Shown here: positions 32,719 to 42,769 of the stretch, one piece after another
Numbering within the stretch: position 1 is the first letter of the stretch
How the letters are laid out: each line of letters begins with the position of its first letter
From: Zanthoxylum bungeanum
Taxonomy: Eukaryota > Streptophyta > Magnoliopsida > Sapindales > Rutaceae
Length of the DNA: 64,000 nt
Direction of reading: 5' to 3'
Assembly: GCA_019454045.1 (NCBI GenBank)
Contig: SKCR01036769.1
Coordinates: 124,001-188,000 of the forward strand
Program-made: the position numbers and the translations under genes
The notes under the pieces: generated by a model
Told to the model about the DNA's origin: nothing
The model's database searches: none
The model's input: only the letters and a program-made list of their open reading frames with translations

Positions 32719-33464
32719 TCTCGGTTCCAACAAGTGTGCAAGTTGGTGCCGGGAACTATATACAGATGGTGTTTCTGATTTGCTCTGTTGGAGGTCGGTC
32801 CGGTGTTTTGTCGCCTCTTTTCAAACACTTTTCCTCGAGACACGCAACAGTCACGTCCGTTTAAATGCCTATCAAATCATCTTTAGGGTTTCTTCTAAGT
32901 TCGACACTTGTCAAACATCCGCCGGGTTCCCGCCAAAAAGGGAACGAATTGACCGTGTAGAGTCGTCTTCACAGTGGGCTGATCTCAGCCGTCTGTTTAA
33001 ACTTGGGAGACCTCTTTTGCAGTCGACACCTGGCGTTCATCCGGGTTCTTCCCTTAGATCCAACGGTCACGAGCGTCCTTATAAGAAGGCGAGGCTTTCA
33101 CTGTTCCATCTTTTTCAGCAATTTCTCCTTGCTTTCCTGAAAACGTCTACGTGAATCGCTCAACTTAGTGTTGCCGGATTTCAACCGCGGTTTTTTTCTT
33201 TTTCTTTTTCTTTTGCTGCGGACATAAGGAACGGGCAAAACTGTACTGTACAACCTCCGGCTTTCCGAGAAGAACAAGTAAGTTCTCTGAACGACCTCTG
33301 CTTTTTTTTGCGAATCTCTGCTGTGTTTTTTGTGTGTTTCTTAGGGAACGACTTTGGATTTGGCTTTAGGGTATTTTTAGAACCCATTTGTTTCAGAAAA
33401 CCTGAGTAGTTTCTTAGTTATAGACTGACTTCCCCTTCCTTTTTTGTTTTTCTGGGTGTCAGGG
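32719..33464 (+). promoter_or_regulatory. Upstream region of the antisense ORF in element C
   Basis: About 750 bp with CT-rich blocks near 33100-33200 and 33280-33450, compatible with a promoter and 5' UTR containing an intron (acceptor-like TGGGTGTCAG at 33462). There is no stable coding frame. A TATA box cannot be fixed. Confidence 0.4.
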
Positions 33465-35909
33465 ATGTCTGACAGCAGTTCCTCCCCCTGTAAAACCCTC
33501 AACTCCCCATGCTGAGGAGCTCTCCTCGGGCTCGGGGGCACCTAGTGTAGAAGACCTTGACACTACCCCTACTCCTTCTGAGATCGAACAAGATTCCTAT
33601 CATCAGAGGGTTCCTCGGAAGGACCCAGAGGTCGGTGAACTCGGCTCGTCGGCTCTGGATATGAACCGTCCCTCCAAAATAACTGAGGACGACCTCGCCC
33701 TTCTTCGACTGCGATATAACATTCCTATAGATATTGCCCTTGAAGTTCCTGGCTTGATGGATCGTGCCAGTTAACCTGATGAGGGCTCGGTGGCGCTTCT
33801 TCCTGCTTTTTTCGAGTGTGGGCTGCGGCTGCCGGTTCAGCCTTACTTTGCTTGGATGCTGGCCGAGATGGAGATTGCTCCTTGTCAATTGAGTCTGAAC
33901 AGTTGAAGGAATTTGGTCGGGTTGTATGTAGCTTGGCATCGAGCAGGACTTGGCGAGCCTTCTCTCGAAGAGGTGAAGAGGTTATACCGGTTGAAGGCCA
34001 ATCCTAGGTCGTACCACGGATGGTATTACCTTTCAGCTTATGACAGTTCGTCAAATGTCGTCAAGAAACTCCCTGACTCAAATAAGAATTTTAAAGACTT
34101 CTGGTTCTGGGCCATTGGGGATTGGGGACGGTCCCTAAGGTCGGATGAAGGGGAGTTCTTGGTACTGGATATCTTCAGGGCGGGAGGTTAGGAGATCAAC
34201 TTTTAGCTTTCCTTAGTTTTTTTTTTGTTTGGGTTCTTACCCCTCCTTTTGTGTTCCCCCTAGCCTGTTGGAGGGATGCTCCCAAAGTTTCTCATCGGGT
34301 CCGGCAACGGGTAGTCTGGGCTCGTCGGTATGCTGCCCACTGGAGGGAGTTGGTTAATGATGCGGCATTTGTTGAGTCGGGCCTTACCCGGGCTGTCCCT
34401 TCGGAGGTCGCAGGTCGGATAGGTAGATGTCTGCTGGCTGTTTAGTTTGACTTCCCTGTTTTTTTATCGTGTGTTTGATGTCTTTGTTATATGCTCGGGT
34501 CCTGATTTCCTTTTCCCCCTTTTTTGTAGGTATGTCAAAGAGGCCTAAGTTTCTTGAGAAGTTGGCTGGCACTATGAAGAAGGCCGGCCATGCTGAAACT
34601 GGAACTTCCCGGGCACCGGCTGAATCTGTCGCGGTTGGGAGAGCACCTCAAAGGAAAGTTCAAACGGCTACTCGTGATCCATCTTCTCCTGGTGTGCAGT
34701 CATCGGGGTCTGCTCGGTTGGTCAGTCCGCCGAAGCCTCTTAGGAAAAGGAGGCGTCAATTTGGGGCTGAGGAGGCTGAGTTGGAGGGGGAGGAGCCTGT
34801 GCAGGGCAAGAAGCAGGATGCCCGTCGGGGGAAGAAGTCTTCTGAGGGCTCCTCTAAGAAGCGCAAGGGTTCCGTGATCCTCGGGGTGGATGACTTGGGA
34901 GAAGGCATCCGGGAGGCTACTTCCCATTTAGTACCGGCTTTTAATGAATTGGCCGAGGTGATTCCCCCGGGGGAGGTTTCGAGATATGAGGATATCTCTC
35001 CGGAAGGTGTGGTGACCGAGATGAGCTCTCAAATGGCAAAGGTATTTTTATTATTCTTTTTTTTCTGATCTCGGTTCTCGGTCTTCTTCATCTCATATCT
35101 TGACCTTCTTTGTTTTCGTGCAGGCTACCTACCTCATGGTGAAGAATAAAGACCTCCTTCTGAGTCTATTGTCCGAGGGTGGTCAGGCTCAGAGACTTCA
35201 GAATCGCCTTACAGAAGTGGAGGCTAAACTGGCTGATCGGGAGGAGGTGATAAAGAACCTTGAGTCGACTGCTATTGAGAACTTCAAAACAAACAAAGCT
35301 CTCAAGGCTGCTGCCGGGTTAGAGCGAAAACTTGCCGACACTGCCCGGGAGGATTTGAAGGCTGCTCAATCTGAGATTGGCGTTTTGAAGGCGAAGGTGG
35401 CCAGTGTTGAAACCAAATTGAAGGCCAATGATGAGCAAATGGCACGGGCTCGGGATGATCTTGAGAGGAAAGAGGCCGAGCTTGAGGAGAGAGAGGCCGA
35501 TCTTGAGACCGAGAAGGAGGCTATCCGCCTTGAGGGGGTTGGTGACTGTGCTGAATTGATACCGATGGTGCTGCCAAGTCTGAATATGGATCCTATTCAT
35601 TTGGCCATCAGTTTTTGCAAGGGGGATATCTCCGAGGAGGAGTTCCGGAAGTGGCTCCCTCCTCCTACCGATGAGGTGATGGATCTCGACCCGATTTCAG
35701 TCGTTCCGGCTTCCGGGGCTTCCCAAGAAGGACGACCTGATGTTCCTGCCCCTGGTGCGGATTGTCTTGAGATCCCTCCTCCCATCCCTGAAGCAGAGGT
35801 CTCTCATGCTGCCGATGTTGAAGCCGTAGTTCCTCCACCCGAGGTCGAGCTGATCCTCCCGCTGTCTGAGCTGGCTGAGGAAGAAATTCACCGCCCCTGC
35901 GCGGGTTGA
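33465..35909 (+). pseudogene. Antisense ORF of element C, gypsy-type transposon (PF04195-like) coiled-coil protein
   Basis: Plus-strand gene opposite to pol, apparently four exons. Exon 1 (about 33480-34186) encodes L-R-Y-N-I-P-I-D, L-R-L-P-V-Q-P-Y-F-A-W-M-L and L-V-G-L-Y-V-A-W-H, the pattern of the 'putative gypsy type transposon' domain. It has in-frame stops TAA (33773) and TGA (33904, where the family has Trp). Exon 2 is 34264-34411. Exon 3 is 34531-35040 (M-S-K-R-P-K-F, then a Lys/Arg-rich nuclear-signal-like stretch). Exon 4 (35124-35909) is a long coiled coil of Glu/Lys/Leu/Ala, then F-R-K-W-L-P-P-P and a Pro-rich acidic tail ending at TGA 35907. Donors and acceptors are listed separately. 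The molecular function is unknown. Exons 3 and 4 are fully open. Confidence 0.8.
34187..35123 (+). other. Predicted introns of the element C antisense ORF
   Basis: Three stretches fit GT..AG introns: 34187-34263 (GTTAGGAGAT to TTCCCCCTAG), about 34412-34530 (donor near GGTAGATG, acceptor TTTTTTGTAG), and 35041-35123 (GTATTTTTAT to TTTCGTGCAG). Each has a T-rich tract before AG, and coding similarity stops at both borders. Confidence 0.6.
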
Positions 35910-36080
35910 ATGAGAAAGGGTAACCCGACCGGGGCCTTGTGTACACTTAAACTTTTTGTAATAACAATTTAAACTGTATTTTGACATATATATTTATGTG
36001 TCTTTCTTATCTCTTTCTTTTTTCTTTATCCGAACACTTTTAGACCCTTCGAGGTTTATCATGAGCCGGAGGGGCATAAC
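35910..36080. other. 3' flank of the antisense ORF
   Basis: T/A-rich sequence after the stop codon, probably the 3' UTR (TTGTAATAACAATTT near 35957). No canonical AATAAA is obvious. Confidence 0.4.
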
Positions 36081-36680
36081 CCGACCCCGAGCTGAGTGAG
36101 ACACTTGGCTCTGGAGGAATGTTACCTCCCCAGTCCAAAGAAAACCAACTCGGTGGGACGTAACCCGACCCCGAGCTGAGTGGGACACTTGGATCTGGGG
36201 GAATGTTACCTCCCCAGTCCAAAGAAAACCGACTCGGTGGGACGTAACCCGACCCCGAGCTGAGTGGGACACTTGGATCTGGGGAATGTTACCTCCCCAG
36301 TCCAAAGAAAACCGACTCGGTGGGACGTAACCCGACCCCGAGCTGAGTGGGACACTTGGATCTGGGGGAATATACCCTCCTCAGTCCAAAGAAACCGACT
36401 CAGTGGGACGTAACCCGACCCCGAGCTGAGTGAGACACTTGGATCTGGGGGGATGTTACCTCCCCAGTCCAAAGAAACCGACTCGGTGGGACGTAACCCG
36501 ACCCCGAGCTGAGTGAGACACTTGGATCTGGGGGAATGTTACCTCCCCAGTCCAAAGAAACCGACTCGGTGGGACGTAACCCGACCCCGAGCTGAGTGAG
36601 ACACTTGGATCTGGGAGAATGTTACTTCCTCAAACCAAATGAGCTGTCTCGGTGGGGCGTAACCCGACCCCGAGCTGATT
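36081..36680. repeat. Tandem array, 83-bp unit, in element C
   Basis: CCGACCCCGAGCTGAGTG recurs at about 36081, 36164, 36248, 36331, 36414, 36497 and 36580, with a partial unit at 36663. Each unit also has ACACTTGGATCTGGGG and CCTCCCCAGTCCAAAG. The copies are nearly identical. The minus-strand frames across it are repeat translations. Confidence 0.95.
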
Positions 36681-37089
36681 AACAAGTGGCCTCGGCGGAA
36701 CGAATCCAGCCCTGAGTACTGGTTAATCCTTGGGACTTATACAGATGGGAAGTGTATCCACCTTTGAAGCCCTATCGAATCTGACTTGGGCGTCCCTTTG
36801 TCAGACCGATGAAAAAATAAAAAACAAAACTTTCGAAGATAAAATCAAAAGGCGGGGGTGACTTAGCACCTATCCCATGAAAACGTTTTTTGCAAGAAAA
36901 AATAACAACATGGATGCCTCAAAACAGCGTCCTGCCCGAGGTCTCCAAAACGAAATTCTGAATCTTTCAATTTAGCGTCCCGGTGAACCAGGATTCGGAT
37001 CAGAAGAGCGTTTGAATGGTAAGGGCACATCCTCTACACGTTGGTTCACTGGGGAGCCTGTGTATTGTATGAGGGCTCCTCCTTACCAC

Positions 37090-37440
37090 GGTGGAGCAGG
37101 CACACGCCACAGGGGCATAACGCATCCCCGTGCTGTGTCTCTCACAGATCCGGATGATGAATGGATCAAAGAGTGTCCGGGATACCAAGGGCATATTCCT
37201 CCTTAGGCCCGGTAACACTGGAGCTAGCAATCGTCACGGGGGCATCATTATCCCCCGTGCTATGCTTTCCCACGGATCCATTGCATCGGGTACGGGAGGA
37301 TTAAAGAGTGCTCGACACATTAAGGGCATGTTCCTCCTCATGTTCGGTAACACTGGAGCAAGCAATCGCCACGGGGGTATCATCCCTCCATGTGCTATGC
37401 TTCTCACGGATCATATGCATCGAGTATGCCCCTGAGGACC
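37090..37440. repeat. Imperfect repeats, ~130-bp unit, in element C
   Basis: Three diverged units share CACGGGGGCAT, CCGTGCTATGCTT/TCTCACGGATC and AAGGGCATGTTCCTCCT (about 37110, 37236 and 37372). The flanks (36681-37090) hold only non-coding sequence. Confidence 0.75.
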
Positions 37441-37516
37441 CCAGCCAACGGAGATATTTGGCACTGGGGGAATGTTCCGTCCCCAGGCCAATGAGTATGA
37501 CTCGGTGGGACGTAAC

Positions 37517-37833
37517 CCGACCTCGAGCCGAAAACGGCCTTGGTGGAACGAAATCCAGCCCCGAGCCGAATAAATTAACGGCATCGGCGAAACGAAATCC
37601 AGCCCCGAGCCGAATAAAAAAACGGCCTCGGCGGAACGAAATCCAGCCCCGAGCCGAATAATGAAGAGGCCTCGGCGGAACGTAATCCAGCCCCGAGCCG
37701 AATAATGAAGAGGCCTCGGCGGAACGTAATCCAGCCCCGAGCCGAATAATGAAGAGGCCTCGGCGGAACGTAATCCAGCCCCGAGCCGAATAATGAAGAG
37801 GCCTCGGCGGAACGTAATCCAGCCCCGAGCCGA
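37517..37833. repeat. Tandem array, 44-bp unit, in element C
   Basis: CCGAGCCG starts recur at 37561, 37605, 37649, 37693, 37737, 37781 and 37825, exactly 44 bp apart. The core is GGCCTCGGCGGAACG plus AATCCAGCCCCGAGCCGAAT. The later copies are identical to one another. The GC-rich units share the CCCGAGC motif with the 83-bp array upstream. Confidence 0.95.
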
Positions 37834-38209
37834 TTGAAATATTAAAGGTATATTCCTCCTTATGTTATGCTTCTCAAAGATCTATGCTCTCTGTTTTTTT
37901 TTGTATAGAGTCGAATGATTCTGGTGTGACTCTGTGCATTTTTGTGGTGGTATCTGTGGTCGGGCAGTTGCGAGTTTTGTGTTCTTTAGCTTCAGATTGT
38001 TGTCGTGAGCATGTCCCCGAGTTTTTTTTTTTTTTTTGAATATGGTTTCGTAAAGTTTTATTTGAGAGTGTTTGAAAAAAAAAAGTTTTTTATTCATGCT
38101 CGGGGACATACTGCCCTTCTTACAACTCTCTGTGGGTCATTTTGAGAGAGGCTTTATGTATCTGGATCCCTGTCCCTTTTGCTGTAAACAGATAGGAGGA
38201 AGGGAAAGT
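37834..38209. other. Spacer between the 44-bp array and the integrase 3' end
   Basis: Non-coding, with a T tract at 38023-38038 and an A tract at 38076-38085. No gene is seen. Confidence 0.5.
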
Positions 38210-39349
38210 TTACTGGAAGTATTTCCTCAACATCTCAGCGGTCCATGGCTTTTTTAATCTTGTGCCGTCCAGTCGCTCTAGGATGTACACTCCCGGCTTC
38301 ACCACTTTTACCACCTTGTAGGGCCCTTCCCATTTGGCGCCCAGGGAGCCCTCCTCTGGCTTTTGAGTATTTAGGGTGACCTTTCTTAGCACCAGGTCGC
38401 CCGGGATGAAAGTGCGTGTCCGAATCCTTTTATTGTAGAAGCGGGCCACCCTTTGTTGGTAGATTGCCGTTTTTATGGCCGACCTCTCTCTTTTCTTCGA
38501 TCAGGTCGAGGTGGTTTCTGATAAGGCCTTCATTCTGCTTACTCTCGTAGTGCTGAACCCTGTGGGAGGTCACCCCGATTTCTGCCGGGATGACAACTTC
38601 ATATCCGTATGCTAAGGAGAACGGAGTTTCTCCCGTGGAGTCCTTATAGGTTGTCTTGTGCGCCCATAGTACTTCTGGTAGTTCCTCGACCCATAGGCCT
38701 TTGCTGGATCCGAGCCGAGCTTTCAGGTTAGCCTTGATGGTTTTGTTCGTCGCCTCGACTTGTCCGTTGTCTGTGATGATGGCTCGGGGAATCCCGAACC
38801 GGCAGACGATATTTTTCCTCAGGAATTCAGTGGCTTTTTTCTCCGTTATGGTGGATAATGGCTTTGCCTCCACCCATTTGGTGAAATAGTCTATGGCCAC
38901 GATGGCATACTTCGCCTGCCCTTTCCCTTGTGGCATTGGCCCAATGATGTCTAGTCCCCACTGGGCGAACGGCCAGGGACTGAGTAGCGTGGTCAACTGT
39001 TCGGCTGGTTGGTGGTGGAGGTTTGCGTTTTCTGACATCCTTCGCACTTGCGGGCCACTTCTATGCCGTCCTGGTGCATGGTCGGCCAGTAAAACCTTGT
39101 CTTAAGGCTTTGAAAGCAATTGAGCGACCTCCGGCGTGGCTTCCGCAGATGCCTGTATGTATCTCTCTGAGCACATAATTTGCCTCTTTTTCTGCAAGAC
39201 ATCTTAAGAGGGGGACTGAGTAACCCCGTCGGTAAAGTACCCCGTCGATTAGGGAGAATTTGGTGCTCTTGTGTCTTAACTTTCTGGCCTTCGTTTTGTC
39301 CTCTGGTGTTTCTCCCGTTTCCAAGTATTTTCTGATGGGTTGCATCCAT
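38210..39349 (-). pseudogene. Integrase of element C, with active-site deletion
   Basis: Minus-strand pieces: the HHCC zinc domain (H-T-G-I-C-G-S-H-A-G-G-R; K-C-E-G-C-Q, about 39200-39020), a frameshift near 39060, the catalytic core (W-G-L-D-I-I-G-P-M-P; C-R-F-G-I-P-R-A-I-I-T-D-N-G), then directly G-Q-V-E-A-T-N-K-T. After another frameshift near 38450 comes the C-terminal domain (G-D-L-V-L-R-K-V; K-W-E-G-P-Y-K-V). The second Asp and the Glu are normally about 35 residues apart; here only a few residues separate them, so the active site is destroyed in frame. Confidence 0.88.
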
Positions 39350-39850
39350 GATGCTTGGCTTTCTTGTCTAGAACTTCTATTTTAGATTCTCCTACGCTTC
39401 TTTCCCGGATGTAAATCAAAGGGATTATCCTGGGGTGCTCGGCTTTTGTTGAAGAGGCGAGCCGTGCCAGGGAGTCTGCCTCACCATTGTCCTCTCGGGG
39501 AATTTGTTCGAAGCGTACATCCCCCATCTTCCCTGTTAGCTTTCGTACTTCGGTCAGGTAGGCCATCATACTAGGTTCTTTCGCTTGAAATGTTCCCTTC
39601 AGTTGCTGAACGGCTAACTGTGAGTCACTCCTTACTACCATATTTTGGATCCCTAGCACCGTGCATAGTCTCAAACCGCCCAGTATTGCTTCATACTCTA
39701 CTTCATTGTTGGTCGCTATGAAAGCGAATTTCAGGGCGAGTAGGATTTCTTCTCCTTTGTCGCTTTTTAGGATGATTCCCGCGCCATTGCCTTGTGTGCT
39801 GGCCGAACCGTCCACGGACATTTCCCATTTGTCCTCGTCTATAGCCAGGG
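39350..39850 (-). pseudogene. Archaeal-type RNase H of element C
   Basis: The minus-strand frame from about 39850 reads S-V-D-G-S-A-S-T-Q-G-N-G-A-G-I-I-L, N-N-E-V-E-Y-E-A-I-L-G-G-L, V-R-S-D-S-Q-L-A-V-Q-Q and I-P-R-E-D-N-G-E-A-D-S-L-A-R-L-A. These carry the D-E-D-D set of the second RNase H typical of Tat gypsy elements. The reading frame shifts near 39340 into the integrase zinc domain. The coding sequence starts just inside the primer site, with no RT before it. The enzyme would cut RNA in RNA:DNA hybrids. Confidence 0.87.
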
Positions 39851-39858
39851 TCTGGGGG

Positions 39859-39877
39859 TCCCCACAGACGGCGCCAA
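39859..39877 (-). other. Primer-binding site of element C
   Basis: On the minus strand TTGGCGCCGTCTGTGGGGA follows the LTR end by one base; this is a common gypsy priming motif. Confidence 0.82.
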
Positions 39878-39878
39878 C

Positions 39879-40611
39879 TGTTGACGGCTGATTTTGGTCT
39901 CAGGGTAATACGGGAATATCACCTCTGAGGTAATCCTCCTTCAATAGTGAATTTGTTTGGTTATGGGGGACCAAAAACAAATTTAGCGAGAGACAGGTAA
40001 ACACACCAATCGACAAAGAGATTAACGTGGTTCGGTGGATTTGGATCCGACCTACGTCCACGGAAAAAAACAGGATGACACTTTTATTACTCAAATACAC
40101 TTCTCAGATCCTTTCTGTGTTTACAAGTCAGAGCTTGATGATTCTGATCACTAATTTTTTGATGCCTTTTACACTTACTCTGCCCTCCTATTTATAATAG
40201 TAAAGAAATCAGACTCCTATTTGCATAAGAAATCCTAGTTGAATTTAGCCTTCTCTCATTGCAAGGATTCCTAGTCTGATATTCCCTTCTATTTTCTTAT
40301 TCCTTTTCGGATTCTGACTTCATTTCCTTGTGAGAGTAGGATAATTCGTTTTATCTTATCCGCAAGAATAGGGTGTCGTCATCTTGAACATGTCTCGCCA
40401 TCTGGTCGGTCTTCATGAGGTCGGTCATGGCAATCTCTTATGCTGAGAGTGTTTCTGCCGACTTTATAGTGTTCGGTCATCCGAACCAAAGTGGTCGGTC
40501 TACACATGTTGTGGTCGGGTCAGCTTTGATGATCTCAACCGGTCAGGGAATTACCCTTCTGTCCTCGTCGTGCTGCCTTAAATATCATAGTGCCTGAAAA
40601 CATCATCAACA
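39879..40611 (-). repeat. 5' LTR of element C (733 bp)
   Basis: The pair of 31974-32705, with about 20 differences counted by eye (for example TATCATAGTG versus TATCGTAGTG). It ends at ACATCATCAACA. Confidence 0.93.
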
Positions 40612-40616
40612 ATTTC
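40612..40616. repeat. Target site duplication of element C, right copy
   Basis: ATTTC, the partner of 31969-31973. Confidence 0.93.
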
Positions 40617-41916
40617 CACAAATTGAGGTTATTTCACGGCTCATTGTCAGGAGTAGCTTTCTCCTGGTATGTCAGCCTGCCGGCCAATTCGGTAGAAAGT
40701 TGGCAGCAAATGGAACAGTTGTTCCATGCGTAATTTTACAAGGCCGAATCTGAAGTAGCTTTGGCCGATTGGCAAACCTAAGACAATTGCCAGGAGAGTG
40801 GGCCGGGACATTTTTACAGCGGTTTAAGGTAGCCCGAGATCGATGTTACGTGCCTCTGCCCGAAAAGGAATTTATGAGTTTTGGGACCTTCCCCAACTCA
40901 CCACTAGTGTGGTGTGTTATGAGCGGTTATTACGAGAAGATGAGCAAATAAAAAATTCAAGTAAGGGGACGTATTATAGAAACATTGATTATGAGATGGG
41001 CGAAGTAGACGTAGAATCGGCCGACTTATGTTTGGCCGAATTGGTTAAGGGGTAGCCTTACATTTGTAAGACGTGGGCGGAGCCCCAAGCCAATGAAAAG
41101 AACGATTAAAAAGAGTAGGAACTTCTCTTTTGATATCACTAAAGTGGATGCCATATTCGACCAGTTGTACAAAGATAAACAATTAGTTTGAGAATTCGAC
41201 ATACGTTGCCAACAGCCGAACAAATCGGTAGTAAAAAATATTGCAAGTGGCACAATGCATGGTCTCATACAACTAATAATTGTCTTGTTTTTCGAAATGT
41301 TTTACAGGATGCCATAGAATCTGGACGAATTACGTTCGAGAAAAAGATGGCAGTTGATAGCAACCCTTTTCCAAAGTCGGTGGAATTGAACATGATTAAC
41401 CCATACCTTGCCAAGAGGAATCTGCCGAAGGTCAAATTAGTTCAAGGCGAAGCAAAGGCCACCACGGGCCGTAGCCCTCGCATCATGGAGAAATCAGAAG
41501 CGAACAAAAAAAATAGTGACAGCAAAAAAGGAGCAGTGATGAGCGGCGATGAACGCACCAAGTTTGACAGGGAAAAGCGGGACGAAACAGACGACGAAGA
41601 ACCTCCTATCGTCATTCAGTTCGACAGTATGCCACCGGTTGTGGCCAACCATTACTTGTTGCCCGTGAAATTCAAGGGGGATAACAGCGGAGAAGCTGGA
41701 ACAAGCAAAGACATCTATGAGGGCAACGAAACCAAATTTGCAGCGCTCTCAATAACAGATAGGGAGGCTTCGGATGAGGAAAAGACCGACATAGAAGAAG
41801 AGATAGACATCAAAACCGAAGCAAGGAAGAAGGGAATTTCTCAAAATTGGCTTCTCAAAGAATTATATGAGGCCGGAAATCCTGCAGTCGGGACGTTTGG
41901 AGAAGGTCTGGGATGA
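40617..41916 (+). pseudogene. Gag of element B, second half
   Basis: Continues the gag domain after element C: F-H-G-S-L-S-G-V-A-F-S-W-Y in one frame, then shifted pieces F-L-Q-R-F-K-V-A-R-D (40769-40870) and E-F-W-D-L-P-Q-L-T-T-S (40860-40930). About 19 residues present in A between these are deleted. A longer frame (41188-41916) covers the Cys/His knuckle (K-Y-C-K-W-H-N-A-W-S-H) and the acidic linker to protease (P-P-I-V-I-Q-F; D-I-E-E-E-I-D-I). Relative to A, about 0.4 kb is missing after P-K-V-K-L-V (41440). Confidence 0.83.
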
Positions 41917-42763
41917 TATCCATTCCTCGTTTTGTATGGGACACCTAGGGTAAAACAGACCATCACCAGGGCTGAAAAATGGAGATTGGCCGTCAATAAC
42001 GTCTCTCAAGGTGCACCAGCCACGTTGCTACCATCTGGATGGGACATAGAAGAGAAATCTCTTCAAGCTAACCATGAGGGCGATCAAGCATTGGAGATAG
42101 GTCTGTCAGGGAAGGTGATATTCCAAAATCCACCACCACAAATGACAAAGTATCTGCGACCGCTGTATGTGAAAGCAAAGGCTAATGGGATACATATCAC
42201 CAAAGTGTTGATTGATAATGGGGCGGCGGCCATTAATGCAATACCCATTAGGATGCTAGGACGCTTGGAAAAGTCAGAGGAAGACCTCCTCCCTGCGGAA
42301 ATGGTTCTTACCGCTTTAATGGAGGGGCGACGACGGCCAAAGGGGTTATTCTTTTGGGCTTGCAAGTGGGAAGTATTACGAAAATAATAGTATTTTTGTC
42401 ATAAATGGGCCGACAACATACAATATGCTCTTAGGACGAGACTGGATACACGGCAGCCGATGCATTCCTTCGGCCCTTCATCAATGCCTAGTTTTCTGGA
42501 ACCAGAGGGACGAAGTGGAGATAGTGTATGCCGACAACAAGCCTTTCACTGCAGAGACAAATTCGACCGAGTACTTCATGTACGAAGGGAATTATGGGCC
42601 GACCAGAGTTCTAAATGAAGGGGAAAACCCGACCATTGTGGCTCAAAATGACGAGCCGTACCCCGCGGGACTGCTGAATGATTTGTTCGCACAGACGAGA
42701 CCAACCACAGTGGTTTTTGGAGAGCCAATGCACATCAATTTAAATGAAGAACAAGCAGAATAA
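41917..42763 (+). pseudogene. Protease region of element B
   Basis: The frame 41932-42387 holds V-L-I-D-N-G-A-A-A-I-N-A-I-P (42208-42245; one Ala more than in A). A frameshift near 42310-42390 leads to 42425-42763 with M-L-L-G-R-D-W-I-H. The extra Ala next to the active-site loop and the frameshift make this copy inactive. The region ends with the pro-RT linker (I-N-L-N-E-E-Q-A-E). Confidence 0.83.
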
Positions 42764-42769
42764 GGAGCA

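Larger units (their letters stand above)
31974..40611 (-). mobile_element. Gypsy element C (Tat-like), internally deleted, with antisense ORF
   Basis: 8.6 kb bounded by two 732/733-bp LTRs and a perfect ATTTC duplication. Minus-strand order: 5' LTR (40611-39879), primer site, archaeal-type RNase H, integrase, tandem arrays, antisense multi-exon ORF (on the plus strand), polypurine tract, 3' LTR. gag, protease, RT and the first RNase H are absent: the primer site is followed within about 40 bp by RNase H coding sequence. By hand count about 20 differences separate the LTRs, so the insertion is moderately old. It probably depended on proteins from other elements. Confidence 0.92.

Noticed and set aside
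34700..35946. Minus-strand frames across the C antisense ORF
   Set aside because: The plus strand shows conserved domain pattern, coiled coil and splice sites; the minus-strand frames are shadows.
35994..36472. Overlapping minus-strand frames with repeated residues
   Set aside because: They are translations of the 83-bp tandem array.
36081..37833. CRISPR-like regular repeats
   Set aside because: The units are directly adjoining with no unique spacers, and the context is a plant retrotransposon.
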